The notes below the pieces were generated by a model, which saw only the letters and a list, made by a program, of their open reading frames with translations, ran no database searches and had not been told where the DNA came from. A program made the position numbers and the translations under genes. From positions 8,060,001-8,124,000 of the forward strand of contig NZ_RAPR01000001.1 in assembly GCF_003610235.1 (NCBI RefSeq): DNA of 64,000 nucleotides, in the 5' to 3' direction. This document shows positions 27,546 through 36,277 of this stretch, piece by piece; position 1 is the stretch's first letter, and the number at the start of each line of letters is the position of its first letter. The stretch comes from Catellatospora citrea (GTDB lineage: Bacteria; Actinomycetota; Actinomycetes; Mycobacteriales; Micromonosporaceae).

Positions 27546-27583
27546 GTGAGCCGGTGCCACGCGGTCGCGCGGCACCGGCTCAC
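27546..27583. terminator. Convergent hairpin terminator
   Basis: A perfect 13-bp stem (27546-27558 with 27571-27583, arm GTGAGCCGGTGCC) and a 12-nt loop, lying between the convergent AlkZ-like gene (stop 27529) and the large secreted protein gene (stop 27598). Confidence 0.85.
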
Positions 27584-27597
27584 GGGACGGGCGGGCG

Positions 27598-30500
27598 TTA
27601 TGAGGTGTACGCCTCGAATTCGGAGATCTGCCCGGCCGGCCAGCCGCTGTTGGCGGTGACGGTCAGCCGCAGGTGTCGTGCCGTGGCCGCCGTGAAGGTG
27701 ATGGTCACCGTGTTTCCGGTGGCCGGGTCGAAGGTGTAGGTCGCGGTCGCCTTCAGGGTGTTGAAAGTGGACCCGTCGGTGCTGCCGGTGACGGCGATGG
27801 CCTGGGTGCGGGTGGCCCATGCGGTGGCCGGCGGCAGCTTGAGCACGACCCGGCCGACGGTCTGCGCGGAACCCAGGTCGACCTGCACCCACTGCGGGAA
27901 CGCGTTGTTGTTGCTCTCCCAGTAGCTGTTGGCGTTGCCGTCGGTGACGTTGCCCGAGCCGTAGTTCTGGGTGTTGGACGACTGGCTGGTCGCCTTGTTC
28001 AGGGCGAGGTTGACGTTCGCCGCCGGGGTGCCGGTGCCGGCGAGCGTCACCGTGGCCGGGCTGTTGGCGGCGCTGCTGGTGACCGTCAGGGCCCCGGTGC
28101 GAGTGCCGGTCGCGGTCGGCCGGAACACGGCGGTGACCAGGCAGGACGCCCCGGCCGCGAGGGTGCTGCCGCAGGTGTTGGTCTGCGTGAAGTCACCGGT
28201 CGCCGTGATCGAGGAGACGGTCGCGGCGGCAGTGCCGCTGTTCGACACCGTGATCGTCTGGCCGGTGCTCGATCCGCCGACGGTGGTGGCCGCGAACGTG
28301 ATCGCGGTGGGGGCGGCCGACACCGACGCGGTGCCGTTCGTGGTGCCGGTGCCGGTCAGCGCGACCGTCCTGGGGCTGTTGGTCGCGTTGCCGGCGATGG
28401 TCAGCGTGCCGTTGCGCACGCCGGCCGCCGTGGGGTGGAACGTGACCGTGACCGTGCAGTTCGCTCCGGGGGCGAGAGTCGCGCCGCAGGTGGTGACCAG
28501 GGTGTAGTCGCCGGTCGCGGTGATCGACGAGACGGTGGCGGTGGCGGTGCCCGTGTTGGACAGCGTGACCGTCTGCCATTCGCTGTTGTCGTTGACGGTG
28601 GTCGGCTCGAACGTCAGCGACGACGGGTTCGTCGCGAACGTGGCCGATCCGGTGCCGGTGCCGGTGGCGTACACCTCGAAGGCCGAGATCTGGCCCGCGG
28701 GCCAGCCGGTGTTCGCGGTGATGTTGAGGCGCAGGTAGCGGGCGTTGACGGCCGGGAACACGATGCTGACCGTGTTGCCGGTGGCCGGGTCGAACGTATA
28801 GCCCGTCGACGCGACGACGGTCGAGAAGTTCGACCCGTCGAGGCTGCCCTGCACCGACAGGGTCTGCACCCGGGCCGCCCAGGCCGCCGGCGGCGGGAGC
28901 TTGAGGGTCACCTTGCCGACGCTGGTCGACGCGCCGAGGTCGACCTGGACCCACTGCGGGAACGCGTTGTTGGCGCTCTCCCAGTACGAGCCCGCGTCGG
29001 TGTCGGTCACGTTGCCCGCCGGGTAGCCGCCCTGCGCCGAGGAGGCCGACGTGGGCTTGCCCGCCGCGACGTTGACCGTGCCGGTCCCGGTGACGCCGGT
29101 GCCGGTGAGCTGGACGGCGATGGCGCCCTGGCCGTCGTCGCCGGTGATCGAGTAGACGGCGGACTGGGCTCCGACGGCGGACGGCGTGAAGGTGACCGTC
29201 TGGTGGATGACGTCGCCGGGGGAGAGCTGCTGGCCCTCGGAGACGGGGGTGGTGGTGTTGAACGCGCCGACCGGCGGCGCGGCCTTGGTCAGGGTGAGGG
29301 TGATGTTGCCGGTGTTGGCGATGTCGAAGGTGTGCGTGGCGGTCTGGCCGACCGGCACCGAGCCGAACGCGACCGGGTTGGGGGTGATGGTCAGGTGCGG
29401 CGCGCCGGTGACCGCGGTGCCGGAGATCGGCACCGTCACCGCGCCCGCGTTGCTGGTCACCGTCAGGGAACCGGTCTGGTTGCCCGCGGCCGTCGGGGTG
29501 TACTTCACCGACACCGAGACGGACGCGCCGGGGGCCAGTGTCGAGCCGTTGGCGGGGAAGCCGGTGGCGGTGAACGGCGCTGCGGGCGGCGTGGACCCGG
29601 TGATGGTGACCGCCGAGGTGCCGGTGTTGGCGATGCTCACGCTGATCGTCTTGTTCGCGCCGGTCGGCACGGTGCCGAACGACAGCGCCGACGGCGTCGC
29701 GCCCAGACCGGTCTGCGTGCCCGTGCCGTGCAGGTCGAACGAGACGACGCCGCTGTCGGTGGTGAAGGTCAGGGCGCCGGTCGCGCCGCCGGTGCCGGTC
29801 GGGGTGAACCGCACCGGCACGGCCAGGGTCTGCCCGGTGGACAGGCTGCGCGGCAGCGTCGGCGGGGTCGCGCCGAACGGGGCCGCGGTCGTGATCGCCG
29901 AGATGGTCACGGCGCGGGTGGCGGTCACCGTGACGGTGGCGTTGGCGGTGCTGGCGACCGCGACGTTGCCGAAGTCGGTCGGCGGGCTGTTCAGCGCCGA
30001 GGTGGTGGGCCGGCCGAAGCCGTAGACCCGGCCGTCGCGGGTGCCGACGTAGACGCGGCCGTTGTCGGTGGCGGGTGTGGCGAACTTCGTGGCGGTGCCG
30101 ATGGGCGCGGAGTAGCGCAGGTTCAGCCGCCCGTTGACGGGCAGCGCGTCGTACGCCCGCAACTGGCCGTTGGCGCCGGTCGAGCCGTCGCTGTAGACGA
30201 CCCAGACGATGGCGGTGCCCGACGTGGTCCCGGTGGACGTGACGACCGGCGAACCCGAGGTGTAGCCGAACGTCGACGAGCTGGTGCCGGCGGAGCTGAG
30301 CACGGGCAGCCCGCTGCCGTTGACGCCGTACTTCAGCGCGCGCAGGAAGCCCTGGTTCTCGACGTTGTAGACGTAGCCGCCGTCGCCGCCCCAGAACGCC
30401 GGGTGGCCCCAGACGCCGTTGTACGGCCCGGCAGGTGCGCCGACGGAGGCGTCGGTGCCGCCGGGACCCTGCGCGTTGCCGCCGAGGTTGTCGCGGTCGA

Positions 30501-31584
30501 GCAGGTAGACGCGCCCGTCCTTGCCGGTCTGCACGAGCAGCCGCGGGTGCGCCGCGGTGCCGAATCCGGCGGGCAGCGCCATCGGGCCGCCGGAGCCGAA
30601 GTCGGTGTCGTCCTGGTCCAGCCTGGTGTTGTTGAACGGGCTGAAGAAGTCGCGGGCGGTCAGCGAGCCGTCGCCGTTGACCTGCAGCCGGATGACCGAC
30701 TCGGCCAGCGTGCCGGGCGGGCTGAAGCCGGGGCCGGGCGCGGGGGAGACGCCGTTGCCGGTGGCCACGATGATCCGGCCGGGGCCGTCGGAGACCAGGC
30801 CGCCGCCGGACTGCCAGATGCCGGCCATGCCGTTGGACCGGCCGGCCTCGGTCGACCACAGCGTCGACATGGCCGGGGTGCTCGTCTTGACCCCGGCGAC
30901 GTAACCGACGTACGGGCCGTAGTCGCAGTGGCTGGCGAACCCGGCGTAGATCACGCCGTCGAGCAGCAGCAGGCCCGGCCGCTGGGCCGCGGTCCGCGGG
31001 TTGAACACGTTGGCCGGGTCGTTGGTCGGCGAGCCCTGGATGGTGACCGGCCAGCCGGCCCGTTCGACGCCGGTGGCCGGGTTGACCGAGTGCAGGTAGA
31101 AGTGGGGGTGCGCGGTGTCCGGGCCGTCATTGACCTTGGCCATGAAGTACACGGCGTTGGTGGCCGGGTCGTACACCGGGGTGCTGGTGATGCCGATGTC
31201 GGGCACCAGGTCGCCGCAGCCGATGGCGGAGGCGGGCCAGGACGGGCCGACGTTGCGCGACCAGGTGACCGCGCCGGTCACCGCGTTGAGGCCGTAGACC
31301 CAGTTGCGCTCGGTGACGGCGATGACGGTGCCGGCCACGACGATCGGCTGGGCGTACACCTGGCCGTCGACCGCGGTGGAGAACAGCTGGCCGAAGTCGG
31401 CGGCCGACACCGCCGAGGGCGCCAGGCCGGGTTCGTTCTGGTCCCAGCCGGTGCGCAGGGTGTCGACCGAGATCGTGGTCTCGTCGGCGGTGGCGTTGGG
31501 GGGCAGCACCAGGACGGCGGCCAGGAGCAGTGTTCCTGGGAGGAGTCCGGCGAGCAATCGACGTATGCGGGTGGAGAGATGCAC
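27598..31584 (-). CDS. Very large secreted beta-propeller protein with choice-of-anchor D repeats and two discoidin-type domains
   Basis: A 1328-residue exported protein. Signal peptide: basic start (RIRRLLAG), hydrophobic core, cleavage near residue 33 (ATADE). Residues about 40-520 look like a PQQ-type beta-propeller (repeats such as GQVYAQPIVVAGTVIA, GRVYVGTRDGRVYGF). From about 535 to 830 and again 975-1190 come Ig-like choice-of-anchor D repeats (FGSVPVGQTATHTFDIANTG). Two F5/8 type C (discoidin/CBM32) domains lie near 838-972 and 1195-1328; both carry NAFPQWVQVDLG and GWPAGQIS, so they are recent duplicates. Probably binds cell-surface or environmental carbohydrate. GTG start after GAGGAG. 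Confidence 0.85.
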   Translation of the reverse strand: MHLSTRIRRLLAGLLPGTLLLAAVLVLPPNATADETTISVDTLRTGWDQNEPGLAPSAVSAADFGQLFSTAVDGQVYAQPIVVAGTVIAVTERNWVYGLNAVTGAVTWSRNVGPSWPASAIGCGDLVPDIGITSTPVYDPATNAVYFMAKVNDGPDTAHPHFYLHSVNPATGVERAGWPVTIQGSPTNDPANVFNPRTAAQRPGLLLLDGVIYAGFASHCDYGPYVGYVAGVKTSTPAMSTLWSTEAGRSNGMAGIWQSGGGLVSDGPGRIIVATGNGVSPAPGPGFSPPGTLAESVIRLQVNGDGSLTARDFFSPFNNTRLDQDDTDFGSGGPMALPAGFGTAAHPRLLVQTGKDGRVYLLDRDNLGGNAQGPGGTDASVGAPAGPYNGVWGHPAFWGGDGGYVYNVENQGFLRALKYGVNGSGLPVLSSAGTSSSTFGYTSGSPVVTSTGTTSGTAIVWVVYSDGSTGANGQLRAYDALPVNGRLNLRYSAPIGTATKFATPATDNGRVYVGTRDGRVYGFGRPTTSALNSPPTDFGNVAVASTANATVTVTATRAVTISAITTAAPFGATPPTLPRSLSTGQTLAVPVRFTPTGTGGATGALTFTTDSGVVSFDLHGTGTQTGLGATPSALSFGTVPTGANKTISVSIANTGTSAVTITGSTPPAAPFTATGFPANGSTLAPGASVSVSVKYTPTAAGNQTGSLTVTSNAGAVTVPISGTAVTGAPHLTITPNPVAFGSVPVGQTATHTFDIANTGNITLTLTKAAPPVGAFNTTTPVSEGQQLSPGDVIHQTVTFTPSAVGAQSAVYSITGDDGQGAIAVQLTGTGVTGTGTVNVAAGKPTSASSAQGGYPAGNVTDTDAGSYWESANNAFPQWVQVDLGASTSVGKVTLKLPPPAAWAARVQTLSVQGSLDGSNFSTVVASTGYTFDPATGNTVSIVFPAVNARYLRLNITANTGWPAGQISAFEVYATGTGTGSATFATNPSSLTFEPTTVNDNSEWQTVTLSNTGTATATVSSITATGDYTLVTTCGATLAPGANCTVTVTFHPTAAGVRNGTLTIAGNATNSPRTVALTGTGTTNGTASVSAAPTAITFAATTVGGSSTGQTITVSNSGTAAATVSSITATGDFTQTNTCGSTLAAGASCLVTAVFRPTATGTRTGALTVTSSAANSPATVTLAGTGTPAANVNLALNKATSQSSNTQNYGSGNVTDGNANSYWESNNNAFPQWVQVDLGSAQTVGRVVLKLPPATAWATRTQAIAVTGSTDGSTFNTLKATATYTFDPATGNTVTITFTAATARHLRLTVTANSGWPAGQISEFEAYTS

Positions 31585-31905
31585 GACCTACTCCTCGGTG
31601 AGGCACCGGCGTCCGGCGGGTCCGGGTGGGCCGTGGCGGCGGGCACCGTCCGGCCTGAATGGAGCGAACGGTAATCTTGTCGATACGTGGCCGCAAGATA
31701 CCGACATTCAATTGAAATATTTGTAGAGCAACACTCTCAAGATTTTGCACGGCCGCCGCCCGCAGTCGATGCCGACCGCTCTGTCCGATATGTAGACGCG
31801 TCGCTGGGATGTCCGCCGTGGCCAGGAAGTTCGTGGTTCGGACGAGAGTTTGTCCATAGACGAGTCCCGTTCCCAGTGCTCCCGCCATGTGGTAGGACTG
31901 TGGCC
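31585..31905. other. Divergent intergenic region with AT-rich patch
   Basis: 321 bp between the large secreted protein gene and the P450 gene that opens the biosynthetic cluster. Around 31675-31750 the base composition falls well below its surroundings and contains a 10-bp palindrome TTCAATTGAA (31707-31716). It likely holds the divergent promoters. I see no ORF of good codon use in it. Confidence 0.6.
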
Positions 31906-33105
31906 ATGGACCTGGGGATGCTCCTTTCCGAGCAGGGGCGCGTGGATCCGCCCGCGCTCTACGCGCGCCTGCACCGCGAGGGCGTCGCGCAGCCCGTCGA
32001 CGACGGCGCGCAGGGCTTCGCCGTCGCCGTGTACGGCTTCGAGGCGGTCGGCCAGGTGCTCAAGGACCCCCGGTTCCGCCAGCTCGACGCGGCCTACCTG
32101 GACCTGCACACCCCGCAGTGGCGGCGGCACCCCGCGCTGCGGGTGCTGCGCGACTCGATGTTCTTCACCGACGGCCCCGCCCACGACGGCGTACGGCAGA
32201 TCATCGGGCGGGCGTTCACCGCGCGGCGGGTGGCCGCGCTGGAGCACGCGATGACCGATCTGACCCACCGGCTGCTCGACCGGCTGGCGCAGCTGGCCGC
32301 CGACGGGCCGGTCGAGTTCATGGGCGAGTTCGCCTACCTGCTGCCGAGCAGCGTGATGGCCGAGCTGCTGGGCGTGCCGCAGGATGACCTGGCCTGGTTT
32401 CGGCCGCGGGTGCTGGCGATCGGGGCGATCCTCGAACTCGACGGCGCGAACTGGCGCAACATGGTCCGCGCCGACACCGCGGCCCGGGAGCTGTCGGCGT
32501 ACTTCACCGACCTGGTCGCGCTGCGCCGCGCCGATCCCCGCGATGACCTGATCAGCCTGCTGGCCGCCACCGACCTGAGCGACGACGCGCTCGTCGCCAA
32601 CCTGATCACCACCTTCAACGCCGGGTTCGTCACGACCACGCACCTGCTCGGCAACGGCCTGACGATGCTGCTGGAACGGCCGCGGCTGCGCGCGGCGCTG
32701 ACCGCGGGCAACGTCGGGTCCTACGTGGACGAGATGCTGCGGTTCGAGCCGCCGGTGCAGATCCTGGTCCGGTACGCGCCGGAGGACGCCGAGATCGAGG
32801 GCGTGCCCTGCCCGGCGGGCCAGGCGGTGCTCGTGATGATCGGCGCGGCGAACCGGGACCCGGCGCGGTTCACCGACCCGGACGCCTTCGACCCGGCCCG
32901 GCCCGATCCCGGGTCGCTCAGCTTCGGCTTCGGCCCGCACTACTGCCTCGGCGCGGCGCTGAGCCGCCTGGAAGGCCAGGTCGCCTTCCCGGCGCTGTTC
33001 GAGAGGTTCCCGGAGCTGGCCCTGGCGCAGCAGCCGGGCAACGCGCCCAAGCCGCTGATCCTGCGGGGACACGACACGCTCAGCGTCGCGTGCCATGGTG
33101 TCTGA
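31906..33105 (+). CDS. Cytochrome P450
   Basis: A 399-residue bacterial P450, first gene of the NRPS/PKS-like cluster. ExxR is EMLR (Glu276-Arg279) and the haem loop FGFGPHYCLG puts the thiolate at Cys347. The I-helix oxygen-activation segment reads AGFVTTT (239-245): the usual Asp/Glu before Thr is Val242, which could change proton delivery and so the chemistry. Size and style resemble CYP107/CYP105-like tailoring enzymes; some such P450s hydroxylate carrier-bound amino acids. The ATG at 31906 follows TAGGA. The last 11 nt overlap the acyl-AMP ligase. Confidence 0.92.
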   Translation: MDLGMLLSEQGRVDPPALYARLHREGVAQPVDDGAQGFAVAVYGFEAVGQVLKDPRFRQLDAAYLDLHTPQWRRHPALRVLRDSMFFTDGPAHDGVRQIIGRAFTARRVAALEHAMTDLTHRLLDRLAQLAADGPVEFMGEFAYLLPSSVMAELLGVPQDDLAWFRPRVLAIGAILELDGANWRNMVRADTAARELSAYFTDLVALRRADPRDDLISLLAATDLSDDALVANLITTFNAGFVTTTHLLGNGLTMLLERPRLRAALTAGNVGSYVDEMLRFEPPVQILVRYAPEDAEIEGVPCPAGQAVLVMIGAANRDPARFTDPDAFDPARPDPGSLSFGFGPHYCLGAALSRLEGQVAFPALFERFPELALAQQPGNAPKPLILRGHDTLSVACHGV

Positions 33106-34639
33106 GGGCGGCTACGTCAGGCGCGGGCTGGAGCTGTTCGCGGGCCACGGCACGGCCGAGGCGATCGTGTCCGGCGACCGGCGGATCACGTTCGCGCAGC
33201 TGCGCGCCGGGGTGCTGGGCATGGCCGAGCGGCTGCGCGGGCACGGCGTCGCGGCGGGCTCGGCGATCGCGGTCCTGGCGGGCAACCAGCCCGAGGCCGT
33301 GTACGCGCAGCTGGCCCTGCACCTGCTCGGCTGCCGCTCGGTGTGGGTGGCGCCCAACGCCCCGCCCTCGCTCAGCGCGCAGTACCTGGCGCTGGCCGAG
33401 GTGGACGGGTTCGTCTACGACGCCCGCACCCATGCCGCGCCGGGCGCGGCACTGGCCGGTCAGGTGCCGCACCTGCGGGTGCTGTGCATCGGCGCGGGCG
33501 GGGCCGGACCCGACGTGGCCGGGTCGACCGGTGACGCGCTGCCGCCGCCGGCCGACGCCGAGCTGCAGTCGCTGTTCCAGACCGGAGGCACGACGGGCCT
33601 GCCGAAACTGGTGCACCACCGGCACGACTTCTTCGACGGCGTGCTCGCCGCCGCGCAGCGGCACCTCGATGCCCGCGCACCGCGGCTGCGGCAGCTGGCG
33701 GTGGCCGGGTTCTGGCACTCCAGCCAGCAGGCCGCAGGCCTGATCACGCTGTTCAGCGGCGGGTTGCTGGTGCAGCACGACGGCTTCGACGCGGCACGGT
33801 TCCTGGCCGCCGTGCAGCGGGAACGGATCACCGTGGCGACGCTGCCGCCGCCGATGCTGTATCAGGTGCTCGACCATCCCGACCTGGCGGGCACCGACAC
33901 CGGCAGCCTGACCATGCTGTCGTGCGCGGGCAGCGCGATCGCGCCGTCGCGGCTGGCGCAGGCCATGGCGCGATTCGGGCCGGTGCTGCTGGTCGCGTAC
34001 GGCATGAGCGAGGCGACGCTGCTGGCCGCGTACCCGACCGCGCAGCACGATCCGGACCGTCCCGAGCGGCTGGCCTCGTGCGGCAGGCCGCTGCCCCCGT
34101 CCCGGGTCGAGATCCGCGACGACGCGGGCCGGCTCGCCGCTCCCGGCGAGGTGGGGGAGGTGTGGGCGGCGGCGCGGCTGATGACCTCCGGCTACTGGGG
34201 GCAGCCCGAGCTGACCGCGCAGACGCTGGTGGACGGCTGGCTGCGCACCGGCGACGTCGGCTACTTCGACGCGGACGGCTACCTGTACCTCGTCGACCGG
34301 GCCAAGGACATGATCGTGACCGGACTGACCTCGTCCAACGTGTACTCCCGCACGGTGGAGGACGTGCTGAACGCCCATCCGGCGGTCAGCGTCGCCGCGG
34401 TGATCGGCGTCCCGGACGAGAAGCTGGGCGAGGCGGTGCACGCGGTGCTCCAACTGCATCCGGGCGTCTCGGTCGACGTCGACGAATTGCGGCAATGGTG
34501 TGTGGAGCGCCTCAATTCACTATGGGCGCCGCGCAGCGTGGACATCGTGGAGCGCCTTCCACTGACCGGATTAGGCAAGATCGACAAACGGCTCCTGCGG
34601 ACGAAATACCTGGACAACGTGGGTGCTGCAGCGCACTAG
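33095..34639 (+). CDS. Stand-alone adenylate-forming ligase (acyl/amino-acid-AMP ligase)
   Basis: A 514-residue ANL-superfamily enzyme, overlapping the P450 stop. Core motifs: phosphate loop FQTGGTTGLPK, YGMSEA, GWLRTGDVGYFDADGYL, DRAKDMI, and the catalytic Lys in LTGLGKIDKRLL. It lacks a carrier domain, so it makes an acyl-AMP and then loads CoA or a free-standing or in-trans PCP/ACP. It resembles acyl-CoA synthetases more than NRPS A domains. Since panD follows, beta-alanine or a beta-alanyl derivative is a possible substrate, but a fatty or aromatic acid is equally possible. The last 130 bp have lower GC than the rest. Confidence 0.88.
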   Translation: MVSEGGYVRRGLELFAGHGTAEAIVSGDRRITFAQLRAGVLGMAERLRGHGVAAGSAIAVLAGNQPEAVYAQLALHLLGCRSVWVAPNAPPSLSAQYLALAEVDGFVYDARTHAAPGAALAGQVPHLRVLCIGAGGAGPDVAGSTGDALPPPADAELQSLFQTGGTTGLPKLVHHRHDFFDGVLAAAQRHLDARAPRLRQLAVAGFWHSSQQAAGLITLFSGGLLVQHDGFDAARFLAAVQRERITVATLPPPMLYQVLDHPDLAGTDTGSLTMLSCAGSAIAPSRLAQAMARFGPVLLVAYGMSEATLLAAYPTAQHDPDRPERLASCGRPLPPSRVEIRDDAGRLAAPGEVGEVWAAARLMTSGYWGQPELTAQTLVDGWLRTGDVGYFDADGYLYLVDRAKDMIVTGLTSSNVYSRTVEDVLNAHPAVSVAAVIGVPDEKLGEAVHAVLQLHPGVSVDVDELRQWCVERLNSLWAPRSVDIVERLPLTGLGKIDKRLLRTKYLDNVGAAAH

Positions 34640-34775
34640 AGCGTGCTCTGGCATATCTGTGACAGCAACTATCAGTGCGAGTATTTCCATGTGACAATGG
34701 CTTCCGCGAAGGTCGGGGCCTTCGCTGTCGAACCCCCACTCGGACGTGTTCGTGTCATCGGAGGCTGCGCGGAAT

Positions 34776-35147
34776 ATGTACCGCACCATGCTCAAGTCCA
34801 AGGTCCACCGGGCCACCGTCACCCAGGCCGAGCTGCACTACGTCGGCTCGCTGACGCTGGACCCCGACCTGATGGACGCCGCCGACCTGCTCCCCGGTGA
34901 ACTCATCCACGTCCTGGACGTCACCAACGGGGCCAGGTTGGAGACCTACGTCATCGAGGGGGAGCGGGGCAGCGGCGTGGTCTGTGTCAACGGCGCGGCC
35001 GCGCACCTGATCCACCCGGGCGACCTGGTCATCATCGCGGCGTACGCGATGATGACCGACGACGAGGCGCGCGACGCCAAACCGAAGGTCGTCTTCGTCG
35101 ACGAGGCCAACCGCATCGCCTCGGTGCACAGCGATCCCGCCGTCTGA
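34776..35147 (+). CDS. panD: Aspartate 1-decarboxylase (pyruvoyl enzyme), cluster copy
   Basis: A 123-residue aspartate alpha-decarboxylase making beta-alanine and CO2 from L-aspartate. The opening [20 protein letters not shown] and the self-cleavage site Gly24-Ser25 in YVGSLT (which generates the pyruvoyl cofactor) are standard, as is the length. The ATG at 34776 follows GGAGG. In most actinomycetes panD sits with panB/panC; here it is inside a biosynthetic cluster, 3 bp before the LDH-like gene, so it most likely feeds beta-alanine to the product. A 136-bp gap before it, with a lower-GC patch, may hold an internal promoter. Confidence 0.93.
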   Translation: MYRTMLKSKVHRATVTQAELHYVGSLTLDPDLMDAADLLPGELIHVLDVTNGARLETYVIEGERGSGVVCVNGAAAHLIHPGDLVIIAAYAMMTDDEARDAKPKVVFVDEANRIASVHSDPAV

Positions 35148-35150
35148 GCC

Positions 35151-36242
35151 ATGACTAACCGGCACCACATCGCCATCGTCGGCAGCGGTTCGCTGGCGAC
35201 CTCGATCTGCGAGTCGCTGGCCTCGCTCGCGCCGCCGCTCGACGCGCTGAACGCGGCCCCGATCGAGGTCACCGTGCTCGCCCGCAACCCCGACGCGGTG
35301 GCGGTGATCGCCCGGCACTGCCGGGCACGGGCCGCCGTCGCCGGCACGGCGATCAGCTTCACCGGCGAGCGGCTCGGCGAGGAGACCGCCACCCTGGCCC
35401 GGCTGCAGCCGACCTACCTGGTGTGCTGCGCGTCCGCGCAGTCGCCGTACGAGAAGGTGCACCGGCCCTCGCCGTGGACCGCGCTGATCGGCGCGGCCGG
35501 GTTCGGGGCGACGCTGCCGCTGCAGGCCACCGTCGCGGTGCGGCTGGCCCGCGCGATCGGCGCGGCCAGCCCGCACACCACGTTGATCAACGGCTGCTTT
35601 CCCGACGCGGTCAACCCACTGCTGGCCGCCATGGGGCTGCCGGTGCTCTGCGGCATCGGCAACGTCGCCACCCTGGCGGCCTGCCTGCAGGCCGCGCTGG
35701 GGCTGCCCGACCAGCGCCGCCTCGCGGTGCTCGGCCACCACGCGCACCTCGACGCCCCGGACGATCCGGGGGACGACGTGCTGGCGTGGCGCGACGGCAG
35801 GCCGGTGTCGGGGGTGTCGGCGCTGCTGGCGCCCGACCGCGCCCTGCCGCGCCCGGCGCTCAACGCGATCGCCGGGCACGCCGCGGCACGGCTGCTCATC
35901 GACCTGCTGTCCGGCGCGGAGGTGCACACCAGCGTGCCCGGACCGCTCGGCCTGCCGGGCGGCTACCCGGTGCGGCTGGCCGACGGCGGGCTCGCGCTGA
36001 ACCTGCCGGGGCTCAGCCCGGCGGAGGCGATCGAGTGGAACGTGCGCGCCGGCCGTCGGGACGGGATCGAGCTCGGCGGTGGCCGCGTCCGGCACCTGCC
36101 GGCGGCCGTCGCCGCCCTGGAGCCCCACCTGCCCGAGCTGGCACGGGGCTGGGACGCCACCGACTACGACGCGGTGCAGGACCTGTTCCGCGTGCTGCGC
36201 CGACGGCTGCGGGCCACGAGCCCGCGCCCGGCACTCATCTGA
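35151..36242 (+). CDS. NAD(P)-dependent dehydrogenase, lactate/malate dehydrogenase-like
   Basis: A 363-residue Rossmann-fold protein. IAIVGSGSLATSICESLA near the start binds the dinucleotide. Later NGCFPDAVNPLLAAMGLPV, GIGNVATL and LGHHAHL align in order with the NP(V)D, IGxGTxLD and GEHG segments of lactate/malate dehydrogenases, the last giving the catalytic His. It probably interconverts a 2-oxo and 2-hydroxy acid (or a related imine/amine) for a building block. The C-terminal 120 residues are less typical. Coupled closely to panD (3-bp gap). Confidence 0.68.
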   Translation: MTNRHHIAIVGSGSLATSICESLASLAPPLDALNAAPIEVTVLARNPDAVAVIARHCRARAAVAGTAISFTGERLGEETATLARLQPTYLVCCASAQSPYEKVHRPSPWTALIGAAGFGATLPLQATVAVRLARAIGAASPHTTLINGCFPDAVNPLLAAMGLPVLCGIGNVATLAACLQAALGLPDQRRLAVLGHHAHLDAPDDPGDDVLAWRDGRPVSGVSALLAPDRALPRPALNAIAGHAAARLLIDLLSGAEVHTSVPGPLGLPGGYPVRLADGGLALNLPGLSPAEAIEWNVRAGRRDGIELGGGRVRHLPAAVAALEPHLPELARGWDATDYDAVQDLFRVLRRRLRATSPRPALI

Positions 36243-36277
36243 CCGAACGATCGAGCCGACCTCACGAAGGAGCAAGG

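Noticed and set aside
27673..31674. A 1333-codon open frame on the plus strand opposite the large secreted protein
   Set aside because: It is rich in Arg, Gly and Val with no domains, the usual mirror of a high-GC gene; the minus-strand protein has a signal peptide and clear repeats.
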